NCBI RefSeq assembly: GCF_024679245.1
Contig: NC_090192.1
Location: forward strand, 26,001-90,000
Direction of reading: 5' to 3'
From: Pseudorasbora parva
Lineage: Eukaryota; Chordata; Actinopteri; Cypriniformes; Gobionidae
Length of the DNA: 64,000 nucleotides
Below the pieces are notes generated by a model. That model did not search any database and was not told the origin of the DNA. It saw only the letters and a program-made list of their open reading frames with translations. Within the stretch, counting starts at the first letter, position 1. Every line of letters begins with the position of its first letter. This document shows positions 35,262-46,292 of the stretch, one piece after another. The position numbers and the translations under genes were made by a program.

Positions 35262-37745
35262 GCTGTGTCCCAATTTAGGGGCTGCATCCTCCTAAGGCCG
35301 CATTTGAAGGCCGATTGCGCCACCGCAGAGCGACGAGGCTGTCCCAATTCGAAGGAGCCTTCTAATGCGGCCTGCCGTCAGTGTTGCCAAGTCCGCGGTA
35401 TTCACGCCGAATTGGGCTACTTTTATGTTGTTGTTGCGGGTAAATAAATATTTCCACGGGTTGATTTTCAACCCTGTAAGTACGATTTTGGCGCTCCACC
35501 ATTCCCAAACGCACAAATTCAGGGGAGAATTTAGCTGCTCAATGGAGAAAATTGCATTGGGAGTTTTGGGTTAGTTTTGTTGCAGAGACCTGGCAACCCT
35601 TTCTCCCCGGAACGCGAAGGATAGAACGGATTCTTCGCAGCCTAGCCCATCCCACGGCAGAGGAATACAAATATAAATTTAAGTATTGTGCTTTAATTTA
35701 CTCAAATAACCAACGAAACGTGTTAAAAACCTGGGGTCTTTATTTCTTAACGTGAACTTGAAGCCTGCGTTACCACTGTGGCTTTATCCTTAGGTTTGTT
35801 TTGTTTTATGGAGCAGTTATAGAAGACAGCTTTATTAAAATAAGGGCAGCAAATTAGTATTTATTTACCCGGCCGAAAAACCCGGCCAGTGTGGATTGAC
35901 ACTGATCACTCTGTCAAGGTTTATTCTGCGATAACAACAGGCTGGGTGTACATTATCCCTTACTTATACCCCTCCTTATCCAGTTGATAACAATAGTCTC
36001 ATAAAAGCTGTGTCTACAAATGTTTTAACCTAATTTGAGTATCTAGAAATATGATTTCTGGAGTATTTTGTATACATGTATAATACATACAAAATGTATA
36101 GCTGCATCATATATTTAAAATTCCACCCCTGCCTTGCAGGTATACAAAAAAAAAATTGGGACAACTAAAAAAAATACATGTATGCAAGTTAATAGACACA
36201 TCTTTGCTGACATGTATTGCTGTTGTGTTTGTTGTTTTTAACAGGAATGTTTATTTTCTCTGCATTAGGATTGCAAGTGTCCTGGGACAGGTGAGGGAGT
36301 GGAAAACTTGGCCATGGTTTGTCCTCATGGATGAGGTGTTGGGACAGGCATTCTAACCCTCCTGTCCTCATGGCCTTCACCCCTGAGGACCATGGGCGTC
36401 GCTAGGCCCATTTCAGAGCGACTTCAGCTTTTATTTGTAAATAAAAAGTTATTTCTCTGCATTGTTTATTTTTGTAATGCAAATTATTTTTTTTAATGAA
36501 ACCAATAAATTGTTTAAATATTTGTCATACAAGTTTTGTAAATGAAATCAATTATTCTGTTGGCTACATTTATTTTTGTCATGTCAATTAATTTGTAAAT
36601 GAAACAATAAATTGTTCTAAAAAAATATTTACAGTACTTGTATTTACAAGATAAGTTACGTTTAAGATGGGAAAAACTAAATAAAATGTTAAATGAACTG
36701 TACATAAAAAATAATGGAAGAAAGGGTTTTATGAAGACTTTTAATGAGCTGGGTGGAGACCCTGGATGGGCTGCACAACAGAGACCCTGGTATAGCCTCT
36801 GTCAGCGGGACATCATCTGGGATCAGCGCATATTTCCACCTGTCCAACAGGTTTGCAGTGCTGACTCAGTCGACTGCTGCCATGCCGCTAAGATGTTTTC
36901 AGAAAGAGTGATGAATAAATTAAATGAACTTACATCCTCAAAATCAAACCATAACATATTTTTAACATGCATAACTGTTCTATGAGCTGAACTCTGCAGG
37001 ACAGCGGCCCTCCAGGACCAATGGTATTTTATTTTTGAATTCTATTATGTTCATATGTTTTAAACAATGTCAAAATCTAATATCCATGTATAAAAAGTCA
37101 CTTTTTCATACAATGAGATGAAGCCTCTGAGATGAAGTTTAAACTCAAATACAGAGTAAATATATTTTGTTGCAGCATTTGTAATGTTTAGCAACTGTGA
37201 CAGCTGCCGTTGAAGAGTAGCAGTTACAAACTGAACTGCCTAACAACAAAACAACTTAAAGATGTTCACTTCCGTCCATTTATCTACATAATAAAGAGTA
37301 TAAACTATATAAACTCGCATGTTGGTTACATATTAGTTGACATTTGAATATGTCTTGCATTTTTTATTTATTTATCATTAGATAAGGCTACTGGAGTAAA
37401 TTGAATCCCAATGCTTACGTAACATTTATGTGTAATCTGGCTTTCTTAAAAAAAAAAAAATCTGACGTCGCGTTGCGCAATGAATTCTGGGGTTGGCAAG
37501 GCTGCGAAGCATCCATCCGAGTATCCTTCGTTTCACGGGAAAAGAAGGACGCATTTGCAGGCGTTATTTTGAAGGAGCCTTCGAAGGACCTTTGAATTGG
37601 GACAGCCTTCGTCGCGCCGCGGTGACGCAATCTGCTATACCTTCCACTGTAAACAATTCTCGGTGCGTCCTTTGAAGGCCGCGTCGGCCGCGCACTTCGA
37701 AGGACACAGCCTTCAGAGGACACAGCCCTTGAATTGGGACACAGC
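35262..37745. mobile_element. DNA element of ~2.5 kb with inverted ends
   Basis: The left end GCTGTGTCCCAATTTAGGGG and the right end CCCTTGAATTGGGACACAGC are inverted copies, followed inward by GC-rich sequence rich in GAAGG and GGCCGC on both sides. Flanking bases (TGTCTGTG and TGTTTGTT) are similar but not identical, so the target duplication is uncertain. Inside, the short peptide REWKTWPWFVLMDEVLGQ (36290-36350) resembles Myb/SANT-like DNA-binding proteins of PIF/Harbinger elements, but this is weak. The superfamily is not assigned. Confidence 0.6.
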
Positions 37746-37800
37746 TTGTTTGTTACCAACACCCTGATGAAGGCCAATGGGTCAATACGAAAATGGGTTT

Positions 37801-39260
37801 ACTTCACCTAGTGTGCACTACCTTGTGTACTTCACCTAGTGCGCACTACCTAGTGCACTACCAAGTATACACTACCTAGTGTACTTCACCTAGTGCACTA
37901 CCAAGTATACACTACCTAGTGTACTTCACCTAGTTTACTTCACCTAGTGTGTACTACCTTGTGTGCTTCACCTGGTGTACACTACCTAGTGTACTTCATC
38001 TAGTGTGCACTACCTAGTGTACACTACCTAGTGTACTTCACCTAGTTTACTTCACCTAGTGTGTACTACCTTGTGTACTTCACCTGGTGTACACTACCTA
38101 GTGTACATCATCTAGTGTGCACTACCTAGTGTACTTCACCTAGTGCGCACTACTTAGTGTACACTACCTAGTGTGCACCACCTAGTGTGCACCACCTAGT
38201 GTGCACTACCTAGTGTGCACTACTTAGTGTGCACTACCTAGTGGACTTCACCTAGTGCGCACTACCTAGTGCACTATCAAGTATACACTACCTAGTGTAC
38301 TTCACCTAGTGCACACTACCTTGTGTACTTCACCTAGTGTGCACTACGTAGTGCACTACCAAGTGTACACTACCTAGTGTACTTCACCTAGTGCACTACC
38401 AAGTGTACACTACCTAGTGTACTTCACCTAGTTTACTTCACCTAGTGTGTACTACCTTGTGTACTTCACCTGGTGTACACTACCTAGTGTACTTCATCTA
38501 GTGTGCACTACCTAGTGTACTTCACCTAGTGCGCACTACTTAGTGTACACTACCTAGTGTGCACCACCTAGTGTGCACTACCTAGTGTGCACTACCTAGT
38601 GTGCACTACTTAGTGTGCACTACCTAGTGGACTTCACCTAGTGCGCACTACCTAGTGCACTATCAAGTATACACTACCTAGTGTACTTCACCTAGTGCAC
38701 ACTACCTAGTGGACTTCACCTAGTGCGCACTACCTAGTGCACTATCAAGTATACACTACCTAGTTTACTTCACCTAGTGTGTACTACCTTGTGTACTTCA
38801 CCTGGTGTACACTACCTAGTGTACTTCATCTAGTGTGCACTAGCTAGTGTGCACTACCTAGTGTACTTCACCTAGTGTGTACTACCTAGTGTGCACTACC
38901 TAGTGTGCACTACCAAGTGTGCACTACTTAGTGTGCACTACCTAGTGTACTTCATCTAGTGTGCACTACCTAGTGGACTTCAACTAGTGTGCACTACCTA
39001 GTGTGCACTACCTAGTGTGCACTACCAAGTGTGCACTACCTAGTGTACTTCATCTAGTGTGCACTACCTAGTGGACTTCAACTAGTGTGCACTACCTAGT
39101 GGACTTCACCTAGTGTGCACTACCTAGTGGACTTCACCTAGTGTGCACTACTTAGTGTGCACTACCTAGTGGACTTCAACTAGTGTGCACTACCTAGTAT
39201 ACTTCACCATCTAGAGTACTTCACACTACAGTGTACACTAGGGGAAGCACACTAGGGAGT
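37801..39260 (+). repeat. CTAGTG minisatellite, ~1.4 kb
   Basis: About one hundred copies of a 13-15-base unit of the forms ACTACCTAGTGTGC and TTCACCTAGTGTAC with variants such as CTTGTG and CAAGTG. Longer blocks are repeated as wholes; for example the run near 37830-38060 resembles that near 38340-38560. Units are partly palindromic (GTGTACAC, GTGCAC, CTAG). Confidence 0.95.
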
Positions 39261-40174
39261 GTACAGTAGATAGAAAATACTTAGAAAATACATTACTGGT
39301 GTGAATCCTGAAACAAAACAATGGAACTGACATTTTAAAATATGTTAAAACAGCACAAACATGCATTTTAGTCTGAGACTAGGCTTAAGCCTTGTCAGTG
39401 AAACTGAGAAATGGACAGATTTATCACTCACTAATTCCACACTTCAGAAACTTAAAGTCCATTCTGTGCAAGTTCAGTGTGTGGGCATTTATACTCATGG
39501 GCACAACCACTGACAGACATGCAAACAACCAAATCTCAGTATAGTAAGGTTTTTGTTCATGCCCTAATCCTACAGTTATTTAACAGCCATTTATACACAT
39601 TTCCTCATTTAAAAACGGTTTAGATATAAAATAAAAAAACAACCCCCTTCATCTACCACACTTGGTGTCTCCCACCTCTCATGATGCACCACAGCAAAGA
39701 TATAAAAGTTTATTCCAGCAGATGTTCTGGTCTTTCAGCAGGATCTAGCTCTTTCTGTTTGTAAGGGCTGTTTTTATTAGTAATGGGCTTCGTGAAACAC
39801 TGAAAGAGTTGAAGCAAATGTGCCATATTTTGTCGAAGCATTTGCAGAAGCTCAATCATCATCGCCCCATAGCGGTGAACATTTAACACAGTGATCTGCA
39901 CACTTTGTAATTGTCCTAAACAGATAGCAAATTATCCTTCATTTCATACAAATTTCAAATCAAAAGCATAATTTTCTCAAAACACTGTGCACAAAACTCC
40001 CTAATGTTATCACAGCAGTTCATACACCAACCAAATCTTTAATATATCAGAAAAATGATGTGGCATATAAAAGAGGCTTAATTGTAGCATGTTTCTGTAG
40101 TTGTTTTTGAAATGCAACCCCTCCTTGTGAAAGATCTGTAATGGGACCACTTTGGTCATTTCCCCAAGATGCAT
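39261..40174. other. Unassigned stretch
   Basis: No gene recognised. A 63-codon minus-strand frame at 39710-39901 has no known domain and no support as a gene. Confidence 0.4.
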
Positions 40175-40182
40175 GATTTCCT

Positions 40183-40707
40183 TAGCCTAGAAATCTAGAC
40201 GCACCCTAGCGGCAGCAAATTTAATCTGCCTGTGAGTGTCGTCTAGCAACTCACAATACCCTTCTGAGCTGTATTCGCCTAACACTTGCCGGGCCAATCA
40301 CATCGTGTATAGAGTCGGCGGGCGGGGCCATAATGACAACGGCCGGGTTGCGTTTGCATGCTTCTAGTAAACACAGAAACTGGCGAACGGCGGTCTGTCG
40401 AATCAGCTCTGACCGCGACTCTGGAAGACTTGAGTTAAGCTTTTATCTGAGAAAAGAACAAAGAACGGCACTGAAGTCATTCTGAAGAAGGGAAGATGTG
40501 TTCGGAGTTTAGCCGACCAGATACGGTGAAAGTTAAATCTATCAGCTAGCTCTCCTTCACCTTCGTTGCTCTGGTTGGTGGTAGCGCTATCCTATCGCGT
40601 GCAGAGGGAGTTTGACAGACAGCCGTTTATCCCGCCCCTCGGATTGAGCTGCCAATGGTGAGTTTCCAGACCAAACATCTTAATGTGGGTCTGGCTTGTC
40701 GGGCTAC
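40183..40707. mobile_element. Short DNA element (MITE) with 8-bp target duplication
   Basis: The same 8-mer GATTTCCT lies at 40175-40182 and 40708-40715. The ends are partly inverted: TAGCCTAGAAATCTAGACGC on the left and GTGGGTCTGGCTTGTCGGGC then TAC on the right. The interior is GC-rich (GGCGGGCGGGGCC near 40320). No transposase. The 8-bp duplication fits hAT, though the right end seems to carry one extra base. Confidence 0.7.
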
Positions 40708-40752
40708 GATTTCCTGGCATTTGGTGCCGATCATGCGCAGATCAATGCCAAC

Positions 40753-40860
40753 TAGGGCTGAAACGATTTATCGAGTTACTCGAATTAAAAAAATCCTTAA
40801 TGCAAAATCATCTGCCTCGACGCTTCGTTTAGTCCATTTAACTACACACGGATGTTGCAG
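40753..40860 (+). repeat. Fragment starting TAGGGCTGAAACGATT
   Basis: TAGGGCTGAAACGATTTATC followed by GAGTTACTCGA resembles the start of a common vertebrate hAT-type repeat (GGGCTGCAACGATTAATCG class). The right end was not located. Confidence 0.45.
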
Positions 40861-40999
40861 AAAGAAATGTTTTGTGTAAGGACTCGGAGTATGAGCAGAT
40901 TGAGGTTATATCCACTGTTCAGGTGGGTAAACATCCCAAAAATTGCAGGTGGATGAGAGTTAAATAATTAATGTGTTTATTTTAAACTCGGAACTCTCA

Positions 41000-41510
41000 T
41001 TTCACGGTAAAGCGCAATGAATGTGTCGTTCTTTAACTTTCGTTTTCAGCTCATGTCGAGATCAAAGACCACAATGCGAGAGAGAGCGGCATCAACACTT
41101 TTAATATCATTTAGTCTCGCTATTTTTAAATGAAGACAACTGTGTGTTGAGCTTCAGTGTGCCACACTGAACATTTAAGTTTAGGTTTAGATCGTCCTGT
41201 CGGTCTCCGTCTCCCGCTGCTCTCATCTCGTCTGTCCATACTGATTGGGCCCCCCCAGGGGGGTAAGCACAGTCTCCGGTGTACCGGCCTGCGAGAGGCG
41301 ATGGGGGTATGTGGCGAGGTGAACGAGCGAGAGACATGGGAGGAGCGAGTGAGACCGGGGACGTGATTGCAAAAGAGCGCCACCTGCGAGCCACACCGGT
41401 CTCGAGTCCTCTCATGAGGGAGCTCGGAGGCATTTAAGGACGAGCGACACCAGTCACGGACGAGAGAGAACCTGGAGGTAAAAGAGTGTAAAACACGCAG
41501 ATACATTACA
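41000..41510. other. GC-rich segment, possibly element-derived
   Basis: CpG-rich sequence containing CCCCCCAGGGGGG and CTCATGAGGGAGCTCGGAGG then CATTTAAGGA. Overlapping open frames on both strands show no domain. It could be an LTR or leader of a retroelement. No terminal features were identified. Confidence 0.35.
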
Positions 41511-42226
41511 GATTACCTGATGTGATCTGTGGAACACTGTATTTTACAACAATTAAGGCTTAGAAATAATGGTGAAGAAAAAATCTATTTCGACATAGAC
41601 TAATCTATTTATATGAATAAAATGTGTTTTTTCTGGTGGTATTTAATGATTGAATAACAATAATAATAAACATATGTGACCCCATCTGTGAAACCATGGC
41701 TAAAGTCGCAAAATTTAATTATGAGATAATGATTGTCAAAGTGCCATAGCCATAAAAATGACGAAAATAGGTAAATTGTGTTTATTGCTGTAAATGATAA
41801 ATTATACCAAGGGATTTGAGATACAATACTCAATTTTTAATTCATAACATTATAAATACTGAAATTAGTGAGTTTATTGACACTACACTTTATATACTTA
41901 TACACAAAAATCATCTTAGGGGGTTTTCATCACAACAAGACCAGCTGATTCGTATGTTATTCGTTTCAGGAACTTCTTTTTTTACCATTAGGAAGAGAAA
42001 GACATTAATATCAATCGGCACGACCAGCAATCAGGTCATTGCGACTTAAGCCGGGATCAGATGTCTATGGAGATATTTTCGTGTCATCGCCAATATTTTA
42101 ATATTTTCTTCTTTGTTTGGTAGCTCAACAGTGTGCCAATAATAACCATCTTAATTTAAAGTCATATTAGGCATGCTATGTGTCAATGTAAAACATGTTG
42201 TGGATAGTGGTGCATCAGATTAATGC
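41511..42226. other. AT-rich stretch, no gene recognised
   Basis: Low-complexity AT-rich sequence with short frames only. Confidence 0.4.
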
Positions 42227-42480
42227 AGTGTTTCCCAACCGGAGTGCCGCGTAAAAGGTTTCAGCACGCACTTGCATCGAAAAATACTTCATTACCTAGT
42301 GTACACTATGAAGTGCACTTACATACTTCTTCACTACTACCTAGTATACATAATTTTCTAGTATAGTTCTAGTTCTAGAAAGTGAAGTACACTAGATAGT
42401 GTACACTAGATAGGGAAGTACACTAGGTAGTGTACACTAGAAAGTGAAGTACACTAGTTTGAGACTCACTGTATGTGATG
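42227..42480. repeat. hAT-like end plus inverted CTAGTG minisatellite
   Basis: CAGTGTTTCCCAACCGGAGT at 42227 resembles a Charlie-type hAT end. It is followed by copies of the CTAGTG minisatellite, first in the orientation of the 37.8-kb array (42291-42350) and then inverted (42370-42465, GTGAAGTACACTAG and TAGTGTACAC). Confidence 0.6.
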
Positions 42481-42714
42481 TCCATGTCCTGAACTCTTAT
42501 TTTTCATTCTATGGCACCTTTAATAATAGCCAACTTAAAAGTTTTTGGTACGTACCCTAATGTCAAGGATGAATTAATGATTATTAAGCAGAGGATCTCT
42601 GACCTCTGGAAGTATCTCTTTTTATAGCCTAGTCGGTATAGGGTCAAGAATACATGTTGATTTTGATGATTTAACAAGTTTAGCCAATTCTTCTCCTCCT
42701 ATAGTAGTGAATGA

Positions 42715-42725
42715 GTGTGTGTGTG

Positions 42726-42811
<86 letters not shown>
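42715..42811. repeat. GT microsatellite
   Basis: (GT)n with one TT interruption. It lies inside or beside the minus-strand LINE fragment. Confidence 0.95.
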
Positions 42812-42813
<2 letters not shown>

Positions 42814-42829
42814 CTCCTATAGCAGTGAA

Positions 42830-43275
42830 TGAGTGTAATTTTTCCTCAGTGACTCTACAGCGCTCTGTCTGAAGTGATACTGTAGTAGACGGCTGCATGG
42901 TTATAATTTTATTCCTAATATTATCAATCTTACTAGTAAAGAAGTTCATAAAGTCATTACTGCTGTGCTGTTTACAAACGTCAGAAGCTGAAGCTTTATT
43001 TTTTGTTAATTTAGCCACTGTATCGAATAAATACCTAGGGTTGTGTTTGTTTTCTTCTAAAAGAGTTGAGAAATAAGCAGATCTAGCAGTTTTTATGGCC
43101 TTTCTGTATGCCATCATGCTCTCTTTCCACAAGTTGCGAAAAACCTCCAGTTCTGCGCTCCATTTTTCTGGCTGCTGTTTTAAGGGCCCGTGTGTGCTCG
43201 TTGTACCACGGCACTGGATTATTTGCTTTAATCTTCTTTAAGCGTCGAGGAGGAACTATGTCTAGTGCTAGCGGC
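42830..43275 (-). pseudogene. L2-like LINE fragment, minus strand
   Basis: The minus-strand translation gives MWKESMMAYRKAIKTARSAY, LLEENKHNPRYLFDTVAKLT and SNDFMNFFTSKIDNIRNKI, the segment before the reverse transcriptase in L2/CR1-group LINEs. Upstream in another frame are KKIKANNPVPWYNEHTRALK-like codons, so there is at least one frameshift. The 5' side ends at a CAGTGTTGGG repeat at 43276. Confidence 0.75.
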
Positions 43276-43400
43276 CAGTGTTGGGCAGTAGCGTCGCTAC
43301 AAGTAGTGACGCTACTAGCTTAACTACATTTTTCAGTAGCGTGGTGGTAGCATCGCTGTTTTCTCAATGAAATAGCTTTTCAGTAGCTAAGCTCTTCTGT
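43276..43400 (+). mobile_element. hAT-like end, CAGTGTTGGGCAGTAGCG
   Basis: CAGTGTTGGGCAGTAGCGTC, then GCTACAAGTAGTGACGCTAC (itself an imperfect palindrome). The start equals the CAGTGTTGGG end of the complete MITE at 55831. No right end or target duplication was found. Confidence 0.5.
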
Positions 43401-44090
43401 TGATCAAGTAGTGCGGTAGCGTCCACACAAGCTAACGTTACATTTTCCCAAGCCTTTCTGAGGATCAAGCTCAAATTGGAAAACAACTGATAAGAACGCG
43501 GATATACTTCACTTTCTAAAAAATATTGTTTAGTAATTGTTCTGCTTTGGGCATTAACATTTAGGGGCGAGGATGTAGGAGCCATATCTGGAATTCTGTG
43601 CACTACCAGAGGAAAAAAGATTTATTTAATTAATTTATTTTATATTGTATATATGTTTAATAATTGGACTAACCTGTTCGCATGATTTGACTTGCTCCTC
43701 CTCCTTGACTCGTGCGTCACTACGGTGCGAAAGTGCAGGTCTAAATAGTAAATTAGAATTGTTGAGTAGAAAGGTTAGAGTGTGGAGAGCAACAGTTTCT
43801 TCAATCGCATGTTTGTTCACACGAATGTTTAGTTTTCTTTGAAAGTTGAATGTTGTATTTTGTTGGAAAGTAAACCGGAGATTGTAATCAATAAACCGCG
43901 GCCTTTTGTTGTTATGAATGCCTCTCCGTGCGTGCTTTATGGATGTGTGTATTGGGAGAGACTCCACCACTAACCTCAAAGGGCTAAAGAAAATTGAAAA
44001 ACAAGATTACCCTTAACAGATACATACACTTAGTACTTTATAACCTCGAATACTGTATGTGTATTATACACTAATATCTCTATACTTCTC
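43401..44090. other. Unassigned stretch
   Basis: No recognisable gene. A 114-codon minus-strand frame (43635-43979) has no known domain. Confidence 0.4.
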
Positions 44091-44102
44091 ACAGTGTATG
44101 GA

Positions 44103-44103
<1 letters not shown>

Positions 44104-44162
<59 letters not shown>
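44104..44162. repeat. CA microsatellite
   Basis: Perfect (CA)n, followed by scattered ACAC/ACGT-rich sequence to 44295. Confidence 0.95.
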
Positions 44163-44165
<3 letters not shown>

Positions 44166-44297
44166 GCCCTTCCTGAGCACGGACACATTCACACAACATT
44201 TTTACATTTACGTACGTAAACACACAAACACGTGTATGTATGTTCATACACACACATACGTGTGTATGTTGTTTGTATGTATGTACCCACACGTGTA

Positions 44298-45581
44298 CAG
44301 GTCCTTCTCAAAAAATTTGCATATTGTGATAAAGTTCATTATTTTCCATAATGTAATGATAAAAATTAAAATTTCATATATTATAGATTCATTGCACTCC
44401 AACTGAAATATTTCAGGTCTTTAATTGTTTTAATTCTGATGATTTTGGCACACAGCTCATGAAAACCCAAAATTCCTGTCTCAAAAAATTAGCATATCAT
44501 GAAAAGGTTCTCTAAACGAGCTATTAACCTAATCATCTGAATCAACTAATTAACTCTAAACACCTGCAAAAGATTCATGAGGCTTTTAAAAACTCCCAGC
44601 CTGGTTCATTACTCAAAACCGCGATCATGGGTAAGACTGCTGACCTGACTGCTGTCCAGAAGGCCATCATTGACACCCTCAAGCGAGAGGGGAAGACACA
44701 GAAATACATTTCTGAACGAATAGGCTGTTCCCAGAGTGCTGTATCAAGGCACCTCAGTGGGAAGTCTGTGGGAAGGAAAAAGTGTGGCAAAAAAAGCTGC
44801 ACAACGAGAAGAGGTGAGCGGACCCTGAGGAAGATTGTGGAGAAGGACCAATTCCAGACCTTGGGGGACCTGCGGAAGCAGTGGACTGAGTCTGGAGTAG
44901 AAACATCCAGAGCCACCGTGCACAGGTGTGTGCAGGAAATGGGCTACAGGTGCCGCATTCCCCAGGGCAAGCCACTTTTGGGCTACAGAGAAGCAGCACT
45001 GGACTGTTGCTCAGTGGTACAAAGTACTTTTTTGGACGAAAGCAAATTTTGCATGTCATTAGGAAATCAAGGTGCCAGAGTCTGGAGGAAGACTGGGGAG
45101 AAGGAAATGCCAAAATGCCTGAAGTCCAGTGTCAAGTCCCCACAGTCAGTGATGGTCTGGGGTGCCATGTCAGCTGCTGGTGTTGGTCCACTGTGTTTTA
45201 TCAAGGGCAGGGTCAATGCAGCTCGCTATCAGGAGATTGTGGAGCACTTCATGCTTCCATCTGCTGAAAATGGATCGCCTCCATGCCACGCCGCAGTGAA
45301 GCAGTCATTTCTGCAAAAGGATTCCCCACCAAGTATTGAGTGCATAACTGAACATAATTATTTGAAGGTTGACTTTTTTTGTATTAAAAACACTTTTCTT
45401 TTATTGGTTGGATGAAATATGCTAATTTTTTGAGATAGGAATTTTGGGTTTTCATGAGCTGTATGCTAAAATCATCAGTATTAAAATATTAATCTAAAAT
45501 ATATGAAAGTTACATTTTTATCATTACATTATGGAAAATAATTAACGTTATCACAAAATGCTAATTTTTGGGGAGGACCTG
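44298..45581 (+). mobile_element. Tc1-like transposon with long inverted ends
   Basis: The ends are CAGGTCCTTCTC (left, preceded by TA) and GGGGAGGACCTG (right). The inner parts also pair, for example TTTCCATAATGTAATGATAA on the left with TTATCATTACATTATGGAAA read on the right. The right flanking TA has become TG. Length is about 1.28 kb, shorter than usual because parts of the transposase are deleted. Confidence 0.88.
44627..45330 (+). pseudogene. Tc1-type transposase, inactivated by deletions
   Basis: The frame starts MGKTADLTAVQKAIIDTLKR and contains the paired-type helix-turn-helix (ISERIGCSQSAVSRHLSGK), a GRKK hinge and a second HTH part (TLGDLRKQW, ASRATVH-like ETSRATVHRC). The first catalytic Asp is in FLDESKFC, followed by SVMVWGAMS and GPLCFIKG. 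A stretch before FLDES is shortened and read out of frame. After MLPSAE a deletion removes the second Asp and the Glu of the catalytic triad. The final codons MPRRSEAVISAKGFPTKY occur in another frame near 45280. It cannot be an active enzyme. Confidence 0.88.
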
Positions 45582-45584
45582 TGC

Positions 45585-45631
45585 GTGTGCGTGCGTGCGT
45601 GCGTGCGTGCGTGTGTGTGTGTGTGTGCGCA
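45585..45631. repeat. GTGC/GT microsatellite
   Basis: (GTGC)n passing into (GT)n, directly at the right end of the Tc1 element. Confidence 0.9.
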
Positions 45632-45689
45632 TGCCAAACTACCAATATGAGCACAACTAGACTGCTACTAAACTAACACAACTAGTTGG

Positions 45690-46235
45690 CCAGTAGCCAT
45701 GTCAACCTGTAGCCCAAGACTGGTTTCCCACTGAAGCTAAGCAGGGCTGAGCCTGGCCATTACCTGGATGGGAGACCAACTGGGAACACCAGGCTTCTGC
45801 TGGTAGAGGTGTTAGTGAGGCTCACCCTGTGGTCTGTGTGGGTCCTAACACCCCAGTATAGTGATGGGGACACTATACTGACAAAGAGCACCGTCCTTCG
45901 GATGAGTCGTTAAACCGAGGTCCCGACTCTCTGTGGTCGTTAAAAATCCCAGGATGTCCTTTGGAAAAAGAGCAGCTGTGTAACCCCGGCCTCCTGTCCA
46001 ATTTTGCCCAATGGCCCCTGTCCATTATGGCCTCCTAATCACCCCCCTTTCCTGATTGGCTTAATCACTCGGTCTCCTCTCCACCAATCAGCTGGTGTGT
46101 GGTGAGCGTTCTGGCGCAATATGTCTGCCGTCGCATCATCAGGTGGTGCTGCACATTGGTGGTGGTTGAGGAGATTCCCCCTTCTATATGTAAAGTGCTT
46201 TGAGTGCCTTGAAAAGTACTATATAAAAGTAAAAA
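45690..46235 (+). mobile_element. 5S rRNA-derived SINE (SINE3-like)
   Basis: The head carries the 5S rRNA internal control region: GAAGCTAAGCAGGG (box A type) and CCTGGATGGGAGACC (box C type) at the normal spacing, within TGGTTTCCCACTGAAGC and ACTGGGAACACCAGG. A long body follows, then GTAAAGTGCTTTGAGTGCC and ACTATATAAA before an A-rich tail. It matches the known layout of fish 5S-derived SINEs. The altered 5S part excludes a functional 5S gene. Confidence 0.85.
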
Positions 46236-46292
46236 AATGATTTGATTGTTATGATTAATTTATTATTATTATTAGACAGGTTAGTTAATTAC

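Noticed and set aside
37801..39260. CRISPR-like array
   Set aside because: The units are contiguous 13-15-bp minisatellite repeats without unique spacers, in an animal genome.
44059..44406. 115-codon His/Thr-rich frame
   Set aside because: It is a translation of the CA microsatellite plus the Tc1 end.
45690..45810. Functional 5S rRNA gene
   Set aside because: Only the internal control region is close to 5S. The 5' part is altered, and the sequence continues into a SINE body without a T-run terminator at the right distance.
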